A DNA stretch of 64,000 nucleotides. Source: JAJPKK01 sp963844635. Its GTDB lineage: Bacteria; Pseudomonadota; Alphaproteobacteria; Rhizobiales; Xanthobacteraceae. Under the pieces are notes generated by a model. It saw nothing but the letters and a program-made list of their open reading frames with translations. It was not told where the DNA came from and ran no database searches. Positions 37,400 to 45,460 of the stretch are shown here, piece by piece (within the stretch, counting starts at the first letter, position 1; every line of letters begins with the position of its first letter). The stretch covers positions 1 to 64,000 of the forward strand of contig CAWJPD010000007.1 in the NCBI GenBank assembly GCA_963844635.1. Reading direction: 5' to 3'. The translations under genes were made by a program, and so were the position numbers.

Positions 37400-37903
37400 T
37401 CAGGCTGGCCGACCAAAGTGTGCTCGCCGAAATGTGATCAGACCCCAAAATCGCCCGCTCGCACCAATGACGACGACGACAAGGCCGAGCGGCAGGTTGA
37501 TGGCAATGACGCGGCGAATGCGTTCCAGGCTGACGCCGGCGCTCGGCCAGTCCTGCGCGTCGACGGCGCGCTTGAAGGCAAGCCATGGCCGATGGAAAAG
37601 GTAGAAGTACAACACGATCATCACCCAGCCGATCGCCTGCATGAGATTAACGTGCAGCGGCAGGTGGGCGAAGCCGCCGAACGCGGCAAACACCATCCCG
37701 TAGCCGCTCACCAGCAGCAGCACGATCGAAATCCAGACCCAGGGAAAGAAATTCTGGAACGTCCGCTTCATCAATAGGAGTCGTGGTGCCGGCTCCAATG
37801 TCCCCAGCGCCGGACGCAAGCACACATAAATGGCGAACATGCCGCCGACCCAAACAACGGCTCCGAAAACATGCAGCGCAATCGCAAGGGCAGGAATATT
37901 CAT
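37400..37903 (-). CDS. CopD-family membrane protein
   Basis: A 167-residue integral membrane protein with four hydrophobic segments (IALHVFGAVVWVGGMFAIYV, WVWISIVLLLVSGYGMVFAA, NLMQAIGWVMIVLYFYLFHR, VIAINLPLGLVVVVIGASGR). The ALHVFGAVVWVGGMF motif in helix 1 carries the His typical of CopD/HemJ-like domains. Family members are linked to copper resistance or to electron transfer, and stand-alone short versions like this one remain uncharacterised. Palindromic repeats lie on both sides, and no copper gene is adjacent. Confidence 0.82.
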   Translation of the reverse strand: MNIPALAIALHVFGAVVWVGGMFAIYVCLRPALGTLEPAPRLLLMKRTFQNFFPWVWISIVLLLVSGYGMVFAAFGGFAHLPLHVNLMQAIGWVMIVLYFYLFHRPWLAFKRAVDAQDWPSAGVSLERIRRVIAINLPLGLVVVVIGASGRFWGLITFRRAHFGRPA

Positions 37904-37934
37904 CCGCGGTGATCCGGGTTACGAAGATTGATGC

Positions 37935-38040
37935 TGGCGCATGATCCCGAAAAGTTGCAGGGCAATTCAGACAAGATCATGCGCAGAATTCAAGGTGACC
38001 GAACGGGAAGCAGTTCAAGCTCAGCGCATCCGTCTCGCAG
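37935..38040 (-). repeat. Palindromic intergenic repeat, diverged short form
   Basis: GCGCATGATCCCGAAAAGTT, then ACAAGATCATGCGCAGAATTC, GGGAAGCAGTTC and AGCGCATCCGTCTCG. The central ACTTTTCGG arm is changed to GCAATTCAG, breaking the stem. It is a degenerate copy. Confidence 0.75.
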
Positions 38041-38090
38041 GTGCTGCGGTGCACAGAACCCGCGGCCTGCGGCCGATGTCAACGACCTCG

Positions 38091-39068
38091 TCAATCCAGG
38101 CTGATATTATATGACCTGATGATCATCGCCCATTTCGCAATCTCGCTGCCGAGAAAAGCCTTCAAATATTCGGGCGAGCGCTGGTCCGGCGCGGCCACCG
38201 TGACACCGACGCCTTTGAGCCTTTGCGCAACGGAGGGTGTATCGAGCGCCGCGACGGCCGCGGCATGCAGCGAATCGATGATTGGGGCTGGGGTGCCCTT
38301 TGGTACGAAGAGCGCATTCCAGTGATAGGACTCGAAATTCGTCAAGCCCTGTTCATGCGCACTCGCGAGGTTGGGGAAGACCGGCGAGCGGTCGCGCGTC
38401 ATCACCGCGATCGCCTTCATCGTGTTGCTCCCGATCTGGGGCATCGCGGCCGCAGCCAGCGCGCAGAAATAGTCGATCCTGCCCGCAATCAGGTCCTGCA
38501 TCGCCTGAGCCGAGCCGCGGTAAGGAACGTGCTGCACATCAATGCCGATAGCCGCATTCAACTCGGCGCATGCGAGGTGAGAAGTCGAGCCGACGCCGCT
38601 CGATCCATATCCCATGCGACTCTGGTTCGCCTTGGCGTAGGCGATGAATTCCTTCAAATTCTTGGCGGGTACTTCATTGCGGATCAGCAGGACCAGGGGC
38701 TGCTGGACGACGAGCGCGACGGGGGCAAAATCGGCAACGGAATTGTAAAGCGGATTTTTATAGAGCGTTTGGTTCTGCGCAAAGGTGTCGAGACCGCCGA
38801 GCACAATCTGATAGCCGTCCGGCGCGGCCTTGGCGACGCGGGCAACACCGGTCATGCCGCCTGCGCCTCCGACATTCTCGATGATGACTTGCTGTCCCAA
38901 AATTTCCGAAATGCGTGCGCCGAGGATGCGCCCCACCGTATCGGACGCGCTGCCCGCCGCAAATGGAACCACCATCGTGAGGGGGCGAGCGGGCCACGTT
39001 TCGGCTGCCGTCGCGGCATTAATCTCGATAAACACAAGGACGAGAGTGAGGGCGCGAAGGAGTTGCAT
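38091..39068 (-). CDS. Bug/TctC-type tripartite tricarboxylate transporter substrate-binding protein
   Basis: A 325-residue periplasmic binding protein with signal peptide MQLLRALTLVLVFIEINAAT ending ATAAE. Bug-family marks are the N-terminal WPARPLTMVVPFAAGSASDT, ILGQQVIIENVGGAGGMTGV with the Gly-rich loop, ADFAPVALVVQQPLVL, GYGSSGVGSTSHLA, VPYRGSAQAMQDLIAGRIDY (ligand-contact loop) and the late ALFVPKGTPAPIIDSL. These proteins bind carboxylated compounds such as di/tricarboxylates and aromatic acids. The membrane partners TctA and TctB are absent here, as is common for orphan Bug proteins. Ligand not predictable. Confidence 0.93.
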   Translation of the reverse strand: MQLLRALTLVLVFIEINAATAAETWPARPLTMVVPFAAGSASDTVGRILGARISEILGQQVIIENVGGAGGMTGVARVAKAAPDGYQIVLGGLDTFAQNQTLYKNPLYNSVADFAPVALVVQQPLVLLIRNEVPAKNLKEFIAYAKANQSRMGYGSSGVGSTSHLACAELNAAIGIDVQHVPYRGSAQAMQDLIAGRIDYFCALAAAAMPQIGSNTMKAIAVMTRDRSPVFPNLASAHEQGLTNFESYHWNALFVPKGTPAPIIDSLHAAAVAALDTPSVAQRLKGVGVTVAAPDQRSPEYLKAFLGSEIAKWAMIIRSYNISLD

Positions 39069-39270
39069 GGGAGCCTCGCTTCAATGCCGGGAATTTATAC
39101 GACGGGGCAAATATCCGCAATCAACGGATGGACAGCTCGCTCCTAAGGCGGATCGGCGTCCTCTGCGGGCAGCGGTTGAGAGCATGATCTTCGACCTGTC
39201 GTGGTCGGCGCGATCCCGTCCTATACTCCCTAAGGTTCACTTCGGCGTGATAGAGATGTGAACACCTCGT

Positions 39271-40155
39271 TCAATGCTGTTTGATGAAGGTCAGCGCAGT
39301 GTCATTGAAGATTTCGGGCTGCTCCCAGGCGATCGAGTGCCCGGCATCCGGGATCGTTGCAAATTCGTAGTGCCTCAGATGCACCGCCCAGCGCCGCATC
39401 AGCGCCGGCGGAGCGAGCAGGTCGGCATCGCCTGCGATCACCAGCACCGGCATCGTCAGGGCGGCAAGTTTCGCGAAAGTATTTTGGCTTTGCAGCGGCT
39501 GCGATGGAGCGCCAGGTTGCTGCGCATTCGCCTCCATCGCGACCCATCGCTGCGTGCCTTCTGGATTGGCGCCCCGATATGAAGCTCCAACTTCACGGTA
39601 GACCGCCGGCAGGTTGCGCAATTGCGGAATTTCGATCCGCGCGGTGAAGTCCCGCATCTCCGCCTCGGCGAACTGGCCGGTGCTTGCTCCGACCACAAGG
39701 CTGCGCAGCCGTTGCGGATGAGCCGCAGCGTAATCGAGCGCGGCGAAGCCGCCGCCGGCCACACCAACAAGGTGGAAGCTCGCGAGACCAAGATGGTCGG
39801 CCAGCGCGTCGAGGTCGCCGGCGATGCTGCCGGGCTGCGGCCCGGTCGCGGGATCGACCGTGCTCCTGCCCCAGCCGCGGCGGTCGAAGGCGATGACGCG
39901 GAAACCTTGGCGAGACAGGGAACTGTCCTGATCCTGCCAACTCGCGCTGGTGCCGGTATTGGCATGCAAAAGAATGACCGGCGTGCCTGCGCCTCCGGTG
40001 TCGGTGAACCACAGTTTCACTCCCGGAAGTTCGGCATATTGGCCGATATCCGTCAACTCCGCGGCGCGCACGGCCATGGTGGCAAACAGGGGTGAAACAA
40101 CGGCGAGAATTGCCAAGGCAGGGGTTTTGAGCCGGAACCGGCAACTCTTTGGCAT
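39271..40155 (-). CDS. Secreted alpha/beta hydrolase with atypical nucleophile elbow
   Basis: A 294-residue exported alpha/beta hydrolase. ATG 40155 follows CGGAGGATCGAAAA; the leader MPKSCRFRLKTPALAILAVV precedes mature AAELTDIG. Fold marks are VILLHANTGTSASWQ (oxyanion), RVIAFDRRGWGRSTVDPATG, SFHLVGVAGGGFAALDYAAA at the elbow, VLVIAGDADLLAPPALMRRW (acid) and IPDAGHSIAWEQP (His). At the elbow the sequence is G-V-A-G-G rather than G-x-S-x-G, so the usual serine is missing; I believe related G-x-A-x-G hydrolases exist in rhizobia and Burkholderia, but cannot check. Function may be non-hydrolytic or use another residue. Confidence 0.87.
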   Translation of the reverse strand: MPKSCRFRLKTPALAILAVVSPLFATMAVRAAELTDIGQYAELPGVKLWFTDTGGAGTPVILLHANTGTSASWQDQDSSLSRQGFRVIAFDRRGWGRSTVDPATGPQPGSIAGDLDALADHLGLASFHLVGVAGGGFAALDYAAAHPQRLRSLVVGASTGQFAEAEMRDFTARIEIPQLRNLPAVYREVGASYRGANPEGTQRWVAMEANAQQPGAPSQPLQSQNTFAKLAALTMPVLVIAGDADLLAPPALMRRWAVHLRHYEFATIPDAGHSIAWEQPEIFNDTALTFIKQH

Positions 40156-40395
40156 GTTTTCGATCCTCCGATCCTGATGGAATCTCCACGCCGCCCTCGA
40201 TCGAAAACATCCATGGTGCCCGTCCGAATGCGCGGGTTCCGTCTCACGCTGGGGAGTCCGAGCGAAATGCCGTGTCAGTGTCGACCCGCCCGGAACCACT
40301 GGCGCGGCGAGGGTTCGCGCTGCTTCGCCCCTCAAGGATCGTCAGGGTGGGATATGTCAGGCCGAGATAATGACAGACTGCGCGCCGAGGCGATA

Positions 40396-40800
40396 CTACG
40401 GCGCGACCGGCGCTGCCGCAATCGCCTGTTGGCCGACGGCGGCAATATCCGTCAGTTTGAAAGGTTTGACCAGTGCCGGGACAAACGTCAGCCCGGCACG
40501 GACCCCGAGCCGCTCCACGGCATCGAGGAGCTCGCGCCGTGCGCCGCTCATCAGGCACACCTTGCCAAGATATTTTCTGTCGCCCAGCCCACGCACCATG
40601 TCGAGCGCGTCGGACTGCGCCAGCGCAAGATCAAGCAGGATGAGAGTTGGATGGCCTTGCTGGTCCATCGCAGCAAGCGCCGTCTCTGCGGACTGGAATT
40701 CCAAAGCGTGGATGGCGAGGTTTTTCAGCCCGACCCTGACGACAGCGCGTACCGCGTCGTCGTCATCAATGATGAAGATGGTGGGGGCGCTCTCGGTCAT
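40396..40800 (-). CDS. Single-domain response regulator
   Basis: A 134-residue CheY-like receiver with no output domain. The acidic pocket is TIFIIDDDDAVRAVV, the phosphoacceptor Asp lies in PTLILLDLALAQSDALDMVR, the switch Ser/Thr region is KVCLMSGARREL, and the conserved Lys is in FVPALVKPFKL. Single-domain regulators act through protein contacts or phosphorelays. No histidine kinase gene is adjacent, so its partner is unknown. Standard length and all four key residues support activity. Confidence 0.92.
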   Translation of the reverse strand: MTESAPTIFIIDDDDAVRAVVRVGLKNLAIHALEFQSAETALAAMDQQGHPTLILLDLALAQSDALDMVRGLGDRKYLGKVCLMSGARRELLDAVERLGVRAGLTFVPALVKPFKLTDIAAVGQQAIAAAPVAP

Positions 40801-41229
40801 GTGTCAGCTGCTCGTTGTGCCAAGCTGCGAAACCCTGCCCTAAAGAAAACCGGGAACTGCAAAAAGAGCGCTAATCGATCGGGTAAACAGGGAATTTATC
40901 TTGAACGTGGTTCACGCGTTTCAATAGCTCGAACCTCGGTCAGGGCTCCCGCGGCATAACTTCTTGGAAGGGCGGCAGAAATCAGCGGCTTGGTGCGGCA
41001 AACGGTCCTGCGACGGATCAGTTATTTTCGCGGGTACCCCTATGCCCGGCCTGGCATTTCGCGGCCTCCGGCGATGGCAGGCGGGGTGTGAAAGGACCCC
41101 GAGCCAAGGCTCGGGGTTCTCGGACCGTCTGATGATTGGGGCGCTGATGTGTCAGGGTCTCGTAGAAGCTGGTGGCGCTTCGGAGAGGAAGCTTGCGAGG
41201 CGCTTCCGAGCCTGGGCAGTACGCGTGTC
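40801..41229. other. Intergenic region with repeat copy and hairpin
   Basis: 429 bp. Holds the second-family repeat (40977-41046) and a perfect 9-bp hairpin CCCCGAGCC-AA-GGCTCGGGG at 41097-41116, which could terminate transcription in either direction but is not followed by a clear T-run. No gene is recognised. Confidence 0.6.
40977..41046 (+). repeat. Second repeat family (TIR-type), forward copy
   Basis: AAATCAGCGGCTTGGTGCGG, then GACGGATCAGTTATTTTCGC and GGGTACCCC match positions 51690-51750 with a few substitutions. The left terminal arm seen at 51654 is missing. Confidence 0.7.
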
Positions 41230-42123
41230 TCAGGCCTTTAAGTACTTGTTGAACCAGTCAATGGTGCGCTGCCAGGACAGTTTGGCCGCGGCTTCATCGT
41301 AACGCGGCGTGGTGTCGTTGTGAAAGCCGTGATTGGCTCCCGCGTATACGAAGCCTTCGTGGGGCACGCGTGCGGCCGTGAGGGCGGCATCGTAGGCCGG
41401 CCATCCCGAGGTGATGCGGGTATCGAGCGCGCCATATTGGGCAAGCACGGGCGCCTTGATCTTTGCGGCATCGGCGGCACTCGGCTGATTGCCGTAATAC
41501 GGGACGGCCGCAGCAAGGTCCGAGCCCATCCGCACGGCAAGTTGATTGACGATGCCGCCGCCGAAGCAGAATCCCACCGCGCCGATCTTTCCAGTGCAGT
41601 CCGGCCGCGATTTCAGCCACTCGGCTGCAGCGTAGAAATCTTCCCTCATCTTGCCATTGTCGACCTGGGTAAACAGCTGCGCGCCCTTCTCGTCGTCTCC
41701 GGTGTAGCCGCCGACCGAGGTCAGCCCGTCCGGCGCCAGCGCGATGAAATTGTCAACCGCCAACCGCCGCGCCACATCCTCGATGTACGGGTTGAGGCCG
41801 CGGTTTTCGTGAACGACGAGTACACCGGGAAGCTTGCCGCCGGCATTCGCGGGCTGCACGAGGTAGGCCTTGATGCTCCCGTTCCCCTGGGGCGACGGAA
41901 TGGTGACGCGCTCGGACTTGATCCGGCCGTCGTTTGGTTGAACCTGAACGGCCAGGGCATAGTTGGGCTTGAGCATCTCGAACAGCGCCGTTGCCGTCAC
42001 GCCGCCCACGGCAAATTTCTGCGCACCGTCAAGGAACTCGCGGCGGCTGATCCCGCCATGCACGTACCGATCGAATAGGCTGAGAAGCTCCTGTGGGAAG
42101 TCGGACGCCTTTTTTCTTTCCAT
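41230..42123 (-). CDS. Dienelactone hydrolase, exported form
   Basis: A 297-residue protein with a Tat-like leader (ISRREFLDGAQKFAVGGVTA). The mature domain is a canonical dienelactone hydrolase: GVLVVHENRGLNPYIEDVAR, FIALAPDGLTSVGGYTGDDE, nucleophile elbow IGAVGFCFGGGIVNQLA with catalytic Cys, acid in LAQYGALDTRITSGWPAYD and His in VYAGANHGFHNDTTP. The Cys-Asp-His triad is complete. Family enzymes hydrolyse enol-lactones in chlorocatechol breakdown, but secreted paralogues have broader, unproven substrates. It is transcribed alone, upstream of a 604-bp gap. Confidence 0.93.
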   Translation of the reverse strand: MERKKASDFPQELLSLFDRYVHGGISRREFLDGAQKFAVGGVTATALFEMLKPNYALAVQVQPNDGRIKSERVTIPSPQGNGSIKAYLVQPANAGGKLPGVLVVHENRGLNPYIEDVARRLAVDNFIALAPDGLTSVGGYTGDDEKGAQLFTQVDNGKMREDFYAAAEWLKSRPDCTGKIGAVGFCFGGGIVNQLAVRMGSDLAAAVPYYGNQPSAADAAKIKAPVLAQYGALDTRITSGWPAYDAALTAARVPHEGFVYAGANHGFHNDTTPRYDEAAAKLSWQRTIDWFNKYLKA

Positions 42124-42727
42124 GACAAATCCCTCGATATGACTGAATCATCGCAACGGCTGGCAGCCTCGGGGATGTGCAGCCGTGTGCGGAGGTGCAG
42201 AATATCATCGCAATCCCGAATGTCACCCCCGCTTTGTTCTTTGATCCCACCCGACTTTCCTGGTTATTGCCGCGCCAAGACGGCGAACAACGCGACAGCG
42301 GTCGTGCTGCCTCGCCTTTGCCTTCCTTCCGCCAACGCGTGACAGTGTTGGTCCCGCCGCGGCCTGGTCCACCGCGACAAATGTCAGACGATAAAGCGAG
42401 AATTCGCCCGAACATATACCGTATGCCGGCACGAAATCCCGGACGTCCCCTTTTAAATCCGCAATAAGCCAATGCGAGTGTTCGGTCGGTTTGAAACCAT
42501 GTTTCGATCATGTGTCGCTTATTCGGATATGGATGGTTTACTCCGATAAATCGACCTGTTCCGGGCTCAAAAGCCGGCGGCAAACCAACCTAAGTTTTAA
42601 CCATTGCATTCAGAAGTGGCGAAGGCTCGATTATTAGCGCTTCCGTGAAGCGTTTTTTAAACGCAGTGAGCTAGCTTTCCCATAGTCCGCTATTGCGCAA
42701 ACAGAAGCGCAGGACAGGGGAGGCGTC
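42124..42727. other. Divergent intergenic region, 604 bp
   Basis: Lies between the minus-strand dienelactone hydrolase and plus-strand GST genes. It should hold both promoters. A terminator-like hairpin sits at 42638-42658. No gene was recognised; open frames here lack ribosome sites and family sequence. Confidence 0.55.
42638..42658 (+). terminator. Terminator-like hairpin
   Basis: CGCTTC-CGT-GAAGCG followed directly by six T (positions 42638-42658) has the form of a factor-independent terminator on the plus strand. There is no recognised plus-strand gene upstream, so it may end an unseen short transcript or act as an attenuator for the GST gene 70 bp downstream. Confidence 0.5.
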
Positions 42728-43375
42728 ATGCATACGCTCTACGCAACCATCGGCTCAGGGAACTGCTTTAAGCCGTTCCTGGTCATGAAGCAGCTGGAAA
42801 TTCCATTCCAGGTCGTGCTGGTGGATGTCCTCAAGGGTGAGACGCGGCGGCCGGACTTCCTCGTCGTGAATTCGAACGGCACGGTCCCCTACCTTCGGCT
42901 CGACGATGGCCGCGGCATTGGCGAGTCCAATGCCATGTTGTGGCACCTTGCCGAGACCTCGCGCCTCATGCCGAGCGACGCCTTTGGTCGAGCCAAGGCG
43001 TTGCAGTGGATGTTCTTCGAACAATCGGCGCTCGAGCCTTTCATCTCCCCAGCGCGGTTTTTCATCTCGATTGTCCCGTCGCGTCGGGCCGAGCGGGAGA
43101 ATGACATTGCGGTCTGGCAGGAGCGCGGACGCAAGGGCCTCAAACTCCTTGATGACCACTTGCGCGACCATGAGTTCCTGGTCGGTGACCGTTACTCGGT
43201 CGCCGACATCAGCGTGTTCGGTTATACGCATGTCGCCGAAGATGGCGGTTTCGATTTCGCGCAATACCCCGCCGTTGGCGCCTGGATCGGGCGGGTCCGG
43301 AAGACGGACGGCTTTGTAGCGCTATCACAGCTTGGCGAAGCGTCCACGCCGCTGATCTCGGCCAAAGCGGCTTGA
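42728..43375 (+). CDS. Glutathione S-transferase family protein
   Basis: A 215-residue cytosolic GST. The N-terminal thioredoxin-like domain shows MHTLYATIGSGNCFKPFLVM, the cis-Pro segment NSNGTVPYLRLDDG and the glutathione-binding GESNAMLWHLAE. The C-terminal helical domain includes LLDDHLRDHEFLVGDRYSVA, DISVFGYTHVAEDGGFDF with the N-capping box. The active-site residue of the first loop appears to be Ser/Asn-Cys (GSGNCF), as in bacterial beta/zeta-like groups. The stop is 2 bp before the ATG of the GGDEF-EAL gene, so the two are probably co-transcribed, an unusual pairing. Confidence 0.92.
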   Translation: MHTLYATIGSGNCFKPFLVMKQLEIPFQVVLVDVLKGETRRPDFLVVNSNGTVPYLRLDDGRGIGESNAMLWHLAETSRLMPSDAFGRAKALQWMFFEQSALEPFISPARFFISIVPSRRAERENDIAVWQERGRKGLKLLDDHLRDHEFLVGDRYSVADISVFGYTHVAEDGGFDFAQYPAVGAWIGRVRKTDGFVALSQLGEASTPLISAKAA

Positions 43376-43377
43376 CG

Positions 43378-45460
43378 ATGCCGACCGTCCGATCAGGCAT
43401 GCGGCGGCTGTCCAAGGCCGATCTTGCTGCGGAACAAGGCTCTGTTCCTGCAACGCCAGTGGCGCATATCGATCGGCTGACAACACCGGTGTGGGTCTTC
43501 GACATCGATAACAGTCGGATTGTCTGGGCCAATCAGGCTGCGCTCGAAGTGTGGCACGCCTCGACGCTTGCGGAGCTGACAGCGCGCGATCTGGGCGCAG
43601 ACATGTCGATCTCGGTCGCCAAGCGGTTACGGCAATACCAAGAGGACTTCGAAAAGGGCGGCGCCACCTTTTCCGAGTTGTGGACCCTCTACCCCAAGGG
43701 AGACCCCAAGACTTCTGCGAGTCATCTATAGCGGCATCAGATTGCAGGACGGCCGCATGGCGATGTTCTGCGAGGGTCTCGCTCATCACTCCGAAACCCC
43801 TGAGACATTGCGCAGCGCGGAAGCATTGCTGCACGCCACGGTGATGATCTCGCTTTATGATCAGGAGGGCCTGCCGCTCTACCGCAATCCGGCCGCGCGC
43901 AGTGATGTCGGGACCCATGACGGCCATCTCGCTTCCCGTTTCGTCGATGAGGAAGATCATCAAAGAATCAGGGCGTCCTTAAACCAGCGCGGTGAAGCAC
44001 GCCTGGTCGCCCGCGTCCGCGCGGCCGGTGGCGTTCGCTGGCACGAGATCACCGCGCGCGAATGCCGGGACGCGGTGACCGGATCGCCGGCGATTTTAAT
44101 CAGCGAAATCGATGTTTCTGACCTGAAACAGGCGGAGGAGCGTGCCCAGTTCCTCGCGATGCACGACGTGGTGACCGGGTTGAAGAACCGCGCTTTCGTG
44201 CAGCGGGAATTCCAGGCGCTGCTCGATGCAGCGAAGGCGCGCGGACAGTCGGTCGGATTTCTGTATGTCGACATCGACCGCTTCAAGACCATCAATGATT
44301 CGCTCGGGCACGCGATCGGCGACGAATTGCTGATTGAAGTCGCTCGCCGGCTGCAGGAATCGGTGCGCGACGGCGACGTGGTGGCGCGGGCAGGCGGCGA
44401 CGAGTTTCTCGTGCTGCTGCGGGAGACGACCGACCGCGATAGCCTCAATCGCGTTGCGGTGCGCATTCGCGAAGAGCTCGCGCGGCCGGTGCAGGCCGAA
44501 ACCCGCGAACTTCGCGTCACCGTGAGCATCGGGATCAGCGTGTTTCCGCAGGATGGCGCCGACATCGAGTCCTTGATGAAAAGCGCCGATCTCGCCCTCT
44601 ATCAGGCAAAGGACAGCGGGCGCAATTGTCACCGTTATTTCTCGCCCTTCATGCGGGAGCAGGCTGAGACCCGGCTGGAGACCGAGTCCAGCTTGCGTCA
44701 CGCCTTGGAACGCGGGGAATTCGAACTGTTCTATCAGCCGCGCGTCTCGATCCCCGAGAACCGGATCGTCGGGGCGGAAGCGCTTATTCGCTGGCGGCAC
44801 CGGGAAAAGGGTTTGATCCCGCCCAACCAATTCATTCAGGTGTGCGAAGAAACCGGCCTGATCGAACCGATCGGCGCGTGGGTGCTGGAGACCGCCGCCC
44901 GGCAGCAGCGGGCCTGGCAGGACAACGGCTACCCGATCGCCGTTTCGGTCAACCTGTCACCGCGCCAATTCTGGAACGAGGGCCTGTTGCCGCTGGTGCG
45001 TCAGATCACCGCCGACACCGGTTGCAATCCGAAGCTTATGGAGCTTGAGCTCACCGAATCGATGATCATGGGCAATGACAACAAGATCGCCGAAACCTTG
45101 CAGGTCCTGAGCGACCTCGGTTTCAGCATTTCGCTGGACGATTTCGGCACCGGATATTCCAACCTGGCCTATATCCAACGATATCCGGTGCACTGCCTGA
45201 AAATAGACCGATCGTTTGTCGCCGATTTGAAGACCAAGGGAGCGATCACCGAGATCATCATTTCCATGTGCCAGCTGATCAAGGCGAAGATCGTCGCCGA
45301 AGGCGTGGAAACCGAGGAGCAGCTGGCTTGGTTGCGCACGAAAAGATGCCACGAATATCAGGGCTTTCTGTTCAGCCGGCCCGTCGCCCTGGAGCAGTTC
45401 GATGGACTTCTCGCGAAGATGAATTCGCGGAAACGGGGACGATTGGTTCTCGTAGAGTAA
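43378..45460 (+). pseudogene. PAS-GGDEF-EAL cyclic-di-GMP protein, one frameshift
   Basis: Encodes about 690 residues once corrected. The N-terminal PAS-like domain (TPVWVFDIDNSRIVWANQAA, ALEVWHASTLAELTARDL) reads in one frame to about 43713. There an extra T in GACTTCTGCGAG shifts the frame; removal gives KT-LRVIYSGIRLQDGRMAMF and the remainder from 43742. A second PAS (about 43800-44120) precedes a GGDEF domain with intact AGGDEFLVLL (diguanylate cyclase) and an EAL domain with GAEALIRWRH, VNLSPRQFW, LELTESMIM, DDFGTGYSNLAYIQRYPV and AEGVETEEQL (phosphodiesterase). Both catalytic motifs are complete. Its 3' end overlaps the convergent nrdJ gene by 89 bp. Confidence 0.88.
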
